Below are positions 7,756 to 11,697 of a DNA stretch of 11,697 nt, piece after piece. The DNA lies in contig MFGW01000250.1 in the NCBI GenBank assembly GCA_001780385.1, positions 21,763 through 33,459 on the forward strand, read 5' to 3'. This DNA comes from Candidatus Fischerbacteria bacterium RBG_13_37_8 (lineage in GTDB: Bacteria > Acidobacteriota > HRBIN11 > MFGW01). Made by a program: the position numbers and the translations under genes. The notes beneath the pieces are model-generated. The model was not told the DNA's origin and did not search any database. It was given only the letters and a program-made list of their open reading frames with translations. Numbering within the stretch: position 1 is the first letter of the stretch; every line of letters starts with the position of its first letter.

Positions 7756-8451
7756 TTATTCAATCATCTGTTCCGCAAAGGAAAAATAAGCATTGTTGCC
7801 AATAATGACATGGTCAAGTACCTTTATACCGATAATAAAACCTGCTTGTTTGATCTGCCTCGTTATTTCCACATCCTCTAATGAAGGCTTGGGATCGCCA
7901 CTCGGATGATTATGAATCAGAATAATCGATGCTGCACTTTCTTTAATTGCAGGATTAAATACCTCCCGAGGATGAACAAGACTGGATGTTAATGTGCCCT
8001 GTGAAATCATGCAGGCTTTTAAAAGCTTGTTCTTGATATCTAATAACAAAATATAGAAAAATTCTTTCTTTTCGAGAAGAAATTTGTGCTTCATTAAATG
8101 ATATGCATCCTCAGCACAACATACCGATTGTGCAGGTGCAGGCAAAAATGAATAGAATCGCCTGGAAAGCTCGATGGAAGCTTTTATCTGGCATGCCTTG
8201 GCAAAACCTATTCCGGAAATGGAACGCAGTTCAGCAATACCAACATGTTTCAAAGCATGCAAGGAACCGAACCTGGTGAGGAGCGCGTAGGAGAGTTCCA
8301 ACGCTGTTTGTTTAATGGTGCCATTCTGTATAATAATGGCAAGCAGTTCTGCATCATTGAGCGATTCAGCACCGGCGGAGAGTAATTTTTCACGAGGTCG
8401 TTGTTGGGAGGGAAGGTCTTTCAATGTATATTTTGTTGCCTCTGTTTTCAT
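7756..8451 (-). CDS. radC: RadC family JAB/MPN domain protein
   Basis: A 231-residue full-length RadC (UPF0758) protein. The N-terminal helix-hairpin-helix part contains LPSQQRPREKLLSAGAESLNDAELLAI and the SISGIGFAKACQIKASIELSRR region. The C-terminal JAB/MPN metalloprotease-like domain has all JAMM ligands: E163 in HPREVFNP, then H180-N-H182-PSGDPKP-S190-L-E-D193. The family was once credited with DNA repair, but that claim was withdrawn. Its true function and substrate are unknown, though many copies sit on mobile elements with a DNA-processing context. Here it is a solitary chromosomal copy between tRNA-Thr and the chemoreceptor gene, with no mobile genes nearby. It has no Shine-Dalgarno, and a promoter sits immediately upstream, so the mRNA may be almost leaderless. 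Confidence 0.95.
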   Translation of the reverse strand: MKTEATKYTLKDLPSQQRPREKLLSAGAESLNDAELLAIIIQNGTIKQTALELSYALLTRFGSLHALKHVGIAELRSISGIGFAKACQIKASIELSRRFYSFLPAPAQSVCCAEDAYHLMKHKFLLEKKEFFYILLLDIKNKLLKACMISQGTLTSSLVHPREVFNPAIKESAASIILIHNHPSGDPKPSLEDVEITRQIKQAGFIIGIKVLDHVIIGNNAYFSFAEQMIE

Positions 8452-8459
8452 ATTAATAT

Positions 8460-8488
8460 ATTATAATATAAATTAACGTGAACAACAA
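8460..8488 (-). promoter_or_regulatory. sigma-70-type promoter of radC
   Basis: On the minus strand TTGTTG (8488-8483) is followed after exactly 17 bases by a perfect TATAAT (8465-8460). Transcription would begin near 8453, about two bases before the ATG at 8451. This explains the missing ribosome-binding site if the mRNA is read leaderless. Confidence 0.55.
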
Positions 8489-8494
8489 TAGCAT

Positions 8495-8514
8495 ATTATA
8501 TAATATTATATAAT
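8495..8514. repeat. two tandem copies of the palindrome ATTATATAAT
   Basis: ATTATATAAT is its own reverse complement and occurs at 8495-8504 and 8505-8514, followed by more A/T. It covers about -42 to -62 relative to the predicted radC start, the usual location of an UP element bound by the RNA polymerase alpha subunit. Bases 8515-8635, between this repeat and the chemoreceptor stop, show nothing else that I can identify. Confidence 0.5.
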
Positions 8515-8635
8515 ATTATTATTCAATTGTGAGAGGGCTGAAACATGGGTATGCGTGTGCACATTGTGCCTTGCCAAGATAAATGAAGGTTCAGGTAGTT
8601 ATAGTTAGATTTCAGGTGGTGTTGATGTAGGGGGT

Positions 8636-10762
8636 TTATATTTTAAATCTGCGGGTCAGTGATTGGGCGTCGCTCAGTTTTGCAGCCAGGTTATTGGTAT
8701 TATCGGAGAGGACTTTAATTATAGATATATTACCTTTCGAGATTTCTTTTATGGAGTTAATGGATGTTTCGATGTTATGGATATCGTTTACGAGGTCTTT
8801 AATATTTTGGAAGCTTTGTTCGATGAGTTGACCTGTTTCTTTTTCAGATGCGAATAATTGATTTATAGAAGTGAAGTGTTGATTTGTTGAGTGGCTTAAT
8901 TCTTCGGAGAGTCCTGAGAGGAGATCCAGGCCATTTTTTATTTCATTGAAATGAGTATTTTCAAGATTAACATTTTCGTGCATATCTTCAATTTGTTCTT
9001 TGACGCTGATGGTAATATTTTTTATATAATTGATTGTGGATGTTTGTTCTTCGATAGCTTTATTGATTTTAGCATTAAATTCAGCAGATTTTTTATAAGT
9101 TTCTTCGATTTTTTTAAGGACGAGGATGAGGTCTTTAAAGAAGGCGAGGCAATTTGTCATATTATGAGAGACAGAATTCATAATATTGACGCTTGATTTA
9201 GATGAATCCTGGACGGCTCTAATAATTTCTGAAATTTCGTGGATAGAGTTTCTTGTTTTTTGAGCCAGTTCTTTAATTTCATTAGCGACGACGCTGAAGC
9301 CTTTTCCTTCTTCACCGGCTTGAGCGGCGAGGATAGCGGCATTGAGGGAGAGGAGGTTAGTTTGATCGGCGATATCTTCGATGACGGCGAGTATCGTACC
9401 TGCGGCGATTGCTTGTTCGCCTAATTTCAGGATAAGGGTGGAGGCATTTTGAATTTGTTCATTAATCATATTCAGGTTATTATAGGTATTTTGTACTTTA
9501 ACATCACCTTCGCGAGCGGCAGTTTCTGCGACTTTTGAGAATTCGAAAGCATTGGTACTTATATCCTTGATTTCTGTCAGGATTTTTTCAAATTCCTGGA
9601 TGGAATTAACGGTATTAATACCTGATTCATTAAGGTTTTCAATTTTATCGCTTACCAATTTTGTTATTTTAAACAAATCAGTAATTGAGTCATGTGATTT
9701 AGCAACGAATTCTTTTAATTGGTTGAAGTGTGTAACGAGGATTTGGAGATGTTTATTAATTTCTTTCAAAGAGTTAACGGACTGATTGGAGGAGGAAGCG
9801 ATGCTATCCTGGTTAATTTTTACAGTATGGCTATAATCTCTAATGCTATTGATGGATTTAAGTACTTTATAGATTTGGCCATCTTCTTTTAGAGTAAAGA
9901 CATTGAGTTTCTGTGTAACGGAGCCGAGTTGTTCTGACGTGGAAGCCATGGTGGAGTTAAGGGAGAAGAATTCGTGAAGCATACTGGTGAGATTAGTGGA
10001 GAGGACGTTAATATTGGAGGCGAGGGTTCCTATTTCATCTTTATTGAATGAAGCAAGAGGATGACGAAGGTCGCCTGTAATGAGATGAGCAATATGTTCA
10101 TTTAGTTTATTTAAGGGAGCATGTATTAATTTTCTTATACTGATAATGAGGCACAATTCAAGAATTAATAATAGCGCAATAGTACTGGAAATTCTCCAGA
10201 GGAGAAGCCGGCTAATTTTTTGTTTAATAGGCAGGAGAGGCATGTCAAGGATGATAAAACCGAGGATTTTTTGTTCTTTTGAGTGACAGGAATAGCAAAG
10301 CGGTTTATTATTTAATAGCTTAAAAGAGCGGAGGTATTCGGCATTATTTCGACTGGTAATGGTATGCAGTGGTAAAGGTTTTTTACTATGGCATTCTATG
10401 CAGCCATCCTGTTTTACAGAAGCAATTTTACCTTTAAGAGATTCATTGGAATGGAATGCAGTAATACCGGAGGGTGTGTAGATCATGGCATTTTTGACAG
10501 TACCGATTTTAGTGATTGACGAGACAGCATGTTGTATTTTGTCGCGGTTATTGCTGAGCATAGAATCGTCCACGGACAATTCGAGCAATGTCAACAAGCT
10601 TTCATTATCATTTTCAGCATTTTGGTAGAAGTAATTATGTTGTTGTCTCCATCCAATGAGGAGTGCGATTACACCGGTAATAATAATAGCGATGGAGAAG
10701 ATAAGTGTTATTTTGAGGAAGAGGCTTTTATTAATTTTTTCAATGAATAGGTTATTACTCAT
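8636..10762 (-). CDS. methyl-accepting chemotaxis protein with two c-type haem-binding motifs
   Basis: A 708-residue transmembrane chemoreceptor. Membrane segments lie at about 18-38 and 191-209 (the second contains E202). They flank an extracytoplasmic sensor of about 150 residues with two CxxCH motifs, CIECH (121-125) and CYSCH (156-160), predicted to bind two covalent haems c. A HAMP domain (about 210-262) follows. The signalling hairpin tip IADQTNLLSLNAAILAAQAGEEGKGFSVVANEI is centred near N474 and would contact CheA/CheW. Haem receptors such as DcrA of Desulfovibrio sense redox state or oxygen; the signal here is unknown. About 212 residues separate HAMP from the tip and 234 follow it, long for the family. 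There is no C-terminal CheR-binding pentapeptide; the end is TRRFKI. The start ATG has no Shine-Dalgarno and lies 16 bases after the upstream cyclodeaminase stop. Confidence 0.93.
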   Translation of the reverse strand: MSNNLFIEKINKSLFLKITLIFSIAIIITGVIALLIGWRQQHNYFYQNAENDNESLLTLLELSVDDSMLSNNRDKIQHAVSSITKIGTVKNAMIYTPSGITAFHSNESLKGKIASVKQDGCIECHSKKPLPLHTITSRNNAEYLRSFKLLNNKPLCYSCHSKEQKILGFIILDMPLLPIKQKISRLLLWRISSTIALLLILELCLIISIRKLIHAPLNKLNEHIAHLITGDLRHPLASFNKDEIGTLASNINVLSTNLTSMLHEFFSLNSTMASTSEQLGSVTQKLNVFTLKEDGQIYKVLKSINSIRDYSHTVKINQDSIASSSNQSVNSLKEINKHLQILVTHFNQLKEFVAKSHDSITDLFKITKLVSDKIENLNESGINTVNSIQEFEKILTEIKDISTNAFEFSKVAETAAREGDVKVQNTYNNLNMINEQIQNASTLILKLGEQAIAAGTILAVIEDIADQTNLLSLNAAILAAQAGEEGKGFSVVANEIKELAQKTRNSIHEISEIIRAVQDSSKSSVNIMNSVSHNMTNCLAFFKDLILVLKKIEETYKKSAEFNAKINKAIEEQTSTINYIKNITISVKEQIEDMHENVNLENTHFNEIKNGLDLLSGLSEELSHSTNQHFTSINQLFASEKETGQLIEQSFQNIKDLVNDIHNIETSINSIKEISKGNISIIKVLSDNTNNLAAKLSDAQSLTRRFKI

Positions 10763-10773
10763 AATTAATTATG
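10760..10773. repeat. 14-bp perfect palindrome spanning the chemoreceptor start codon
   Basis: CATAATTAATTATG equals its own reverse complement, and its left end is the chemoreceptor ATG read on the minus strand. In RNA it could form only a short, weak A-U stem. It could be an operator, but AT-rich palindromes of this size also arise by chance. Confidence 0.35.
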
Positions 10774-10777
10774 ACAC

Positions 10778-10806
10778 ATTATAATTTTTTTTCAAAGATG
10801 TGTAAT
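10778..10806 (-). promoter_or_regulatory. possible internal promoter for the chemoreceptor gene
   Basis: The minus strand has ATTACA (10806-10801), a 17-base spacer and a perfect TATAAT (10783-10778), overlapping the end of the cyclodeaminase gene. A start near 10771 would leave a leader of only about nine bases before the ATG. The -35 is weak (four of six) and the region is AT-rich, so this is tentative. Confidence 0.3.
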
Positions 10807-11354
10807 TCTTGCAGGATATGATTTTTTTTCTCCTGGTTTTTGATTGATTCGAGGTTAATGAGAACATTTTCGCGTGCGCATTGATAAGCAGCTTTTGCCA
10901 GATAAATAGCACATTTAAAATCACTGAGTGCATTTTGATTTCCCTTGCTGGAGATTTCCTCAGTAATTTCCAGCAGATCGGAAGAAATTTTAATATTTTC
11001 CAGAGGAACCAGGGCTGCATGGTAGAAGGCATCTTGAATTTTTTCTGTTCTCAATTGTTTTTCCGTATCGGTTATTTTTGGTAATTTAAAAGCATCAATT
11101 ACATTATCGAAAGCATCTGCATCTTTATCAATAAGTATTTTAGCATGTTCCATGACATCTTTTGTTTCAGCGAGTAATTTGGTGAATAATTCTTTATCTT
11201 CGTCATTAGTATTTTTTATACTTAGTTTGCAGAACATGAGGAGAAGTGAGGCGGAGAGGCAATTAGCCAGTCCGGCAACGCTGCCGCCTCCTGGGGTAGG
11301 TTGTTCACTGGCGAGAGTAGTCAGGAACTCTTCGATCGTATTCTTGATGAACAT
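10779..11354 (-). CDS. fchA: stand-alone cyclodeaminase/cyclohydrolase of the FTCD_C (FchA) family
   Basis: A 191-residue cytosolic helical protein matching the C-terminal domain of formiminotransferase-cyclodeaminase. It has PTPGGGSVAG (P19 to G28) near the N terminus, a DKDADAFDNVIDAFKLPK segment, an AALVPLEN segment, and GNQNALSD (138-145) followed by a terminal ARENVLINL helix. The domain converts 5-formimino-tetrahydrofolate to 5,10-methenyl-tetrahydrofolate and ammonia; related clostridial FchA proteins act as methenyl-tetrahydrofolate cyclohydrolase. The neighbouring hutI favours the histidine-degradation role, but the sequence does not separate the two. No formiminotransferase domain is fused, so one would need to be encoded elsewhere. 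The ATG has AGGAG (11365-11361) six bases upstream, with two hairpins just beyond. The chemoreceptor gene follows closely. Confidence 0.85.
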   Translation of the reverse strand: MFIKNTIEEFLTTLASEQPTPGGGSVAGLANCLSASLLLMFCKLSIKNTNDEDKELFTKLLAETKDVMEHAKILIDKDADAFDNVIDAFKLPKITDTEKQLRTEKIQDAFYHAALVPLENIKISSDLLEITEEISSKGNQNALSDFKCAIYLAKAAYQCARENVLINLESIKNQEKKNHILQELHIFEKKL

Positions 11355-11373
11355 AATTCACTCCTATGAAGTT

Positions 11374-11396
11374 AAGTTCAAGGTTTCCTTGAACTT
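11374..11396. repeat. perfect 10-bp inverted repeat (hairpin) upstream of fchA
   Basis: AAGTTCAAGG-TTT-CCTTGAACTT has ten perfect pairs and a 3-base loop. It begins eight bases upstream of the fchA Shine-Dalgarno, so on the minus-strand mRNA it would be a stem in the leader. There is no T-run after it on the minus strand, so it is not a classical terminator for hutI. It may be a leader structure, an operator, or part of a dispersed element together with the next hairpin. Confidence 0.6.
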
Positions 11397-11404
11397 TGCT
11401 GTAG

Positions 11405-11431
11405 GGGCAGACCCAGTGTCTGCCCTTTTTT
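11405..11431 (+). terminator. GC-rich hairpin with T6 tail; terminator-like or dispersed intergenic repeat
   Basis: GGGCAGAC-CCAGT-GTCTGCCC has eight perfect pairs and a 5-base loop, followed by six T on the plus strand. In form this is a Rho-independent terminator for plus-strand transcription, but no plus-strand gene lies to its left: the genes on both sides run on the minus strand. Read on the minus strand the T-run precedes the stem. It is therefore more likely a palindromic intergenic repeat, or blocks antisense transcription. Confidence 0.5.
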
Positions 11432-11494
11432 AATAATTTCATTCATATTATGTATTATTATCTCTTGGTGTCGCTTTAAGGGCATAGGCGATTT

Positions 11495-11697
11495 CTAAGT
11501 AATTAATTTACCTTTTTTAATGATTGCATCAGGTTTGTGGGCGTTGCATTGATATACCAGGTAATCATAGAGCGGGATATTAAAAATGAGGCAATCTGCC
11601 TGTTTGCCTGATTCCAGGCTCCCGGTGATAGTGCCCCGACCGGCAGCATAAGCTGCATTGATAGTTGCAGCGGAAATTGCTTCTTCGACGGTCATAT
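11495..11697 (-). CDS. hutI: imidazolonepropionase HutI, C-terminal part (cut by the window edge)
   Basis: The frame is open to the right edge, and the last 67 codons are visible, ending LIT and TAG. The MTVEEAISAATINAAYAAG segment, then GSLESGKQADCLIF, then YDYLVYQCNAHKPDAIIKKGKLI, follow the C-terminal layout of the amidohydrolase-superfamily HutI, where TINAA, G-L--GK-ADL and a final K-G-x-V strand are conserved. HutI opens 4-imidazolone-5-propanoate to N-formimino-glutamate in histidine degradation. The metal ligands lie in the part outside the window, so another amidohydrolase is not excluded, but the adjacent FTCD_C-family gene supports hut. The internal ATG at 11693-11695 is not the gene's start. 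A 140-base gap with two hairpins separates it from fchA. Confidence 0.8.
   Translation of the reverse strand, partial: MTVEEAISAATINAAYAAGRGTITGSLESGKQADCLIFNIPLYDYLVYQCNAHKPDAIIKKGKLIT

Overview
The window reads as chromosomal DNA of a low-GC, probably Gram-negative bacterium. Support for this is a lipoprotein thioredoxin, a chemoreceptor whose extracytoplasmic domain carries two c-type haem motifs (so a cytochrome c maturation system is implied), an HD-GYP response protein and ordinary housekeeping genes. Haem-bearing receptors are frequent in anaerobic or respiratory lineages. An anammox-type planctomycete or a deltaproteobacterial-type lineage would fit, but the sequence alone does not settle it. 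I see no phage, transposase, CRISPR array or defence system. No gene-free stretch exceeds 300 bases.

Layout. Positions 1-175: a short leader with a perfect 10-bp tandem repeat and perhaps the tail of an upstream gene. Positions 176-1747 (+): a GAF/HD-GYP protein, predicted to break down cyclic di-GMP. It converges on the next block, with only 7 bases between the stop codons. Positions 1755-6653 (-): an operon-like set in the order purH, rsmA, then a double glycosyltransferase; rsmA and the glycosyltransferase overlap as ATGA. Positions 6785-7273 (-): a TlpA/ResA-like lipoprotein. A divergent intergenic region with a palindrome and a C9 tract follows, then tRNA-Thr(CGT) on the plus strand. Positions 7756-8451 (-): RadC, with a good sigma-70-type promoter almost touching its start codon. 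Positions 8636-11697 (-): the end of hutI, a stand-alone cyclodeaminase (fchA/FTCD_C family), then the two-haem chemoreceptor.

How the genes relate. HutI and the cyclodeaminase belong to histidine degradation: HutI makes formimino-glutamate, and the cyclodeaminase turns formimino-tetrahydrofolate into methenyl-tetrahydrofolate. That one-carbon pool also feeds PurH, which uses 10-formyl-tetrahydrofolate, although PurH lies in another transcription unit. The chemoreceptor starts 16 bases after the cyclodeaminase stop, so the two may be cotranscribed.

The most unusual items are three. One protein contains two colinear GT4 glycosyltransferases offset by exactly 416 codons. The chemoreceptor has two CxxCH motifs and a very long cytoplasmic hairpin. 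Two perfect hairpins stand back to back just upstream of the cyclodeaminase ribosome-binding site. Four genes lack a visible Shine-Dalgarno sequence; radC, and less clearly the chemoreceptor, have promoter-like sequence so close that their mRNAs may be nearly leaderless.
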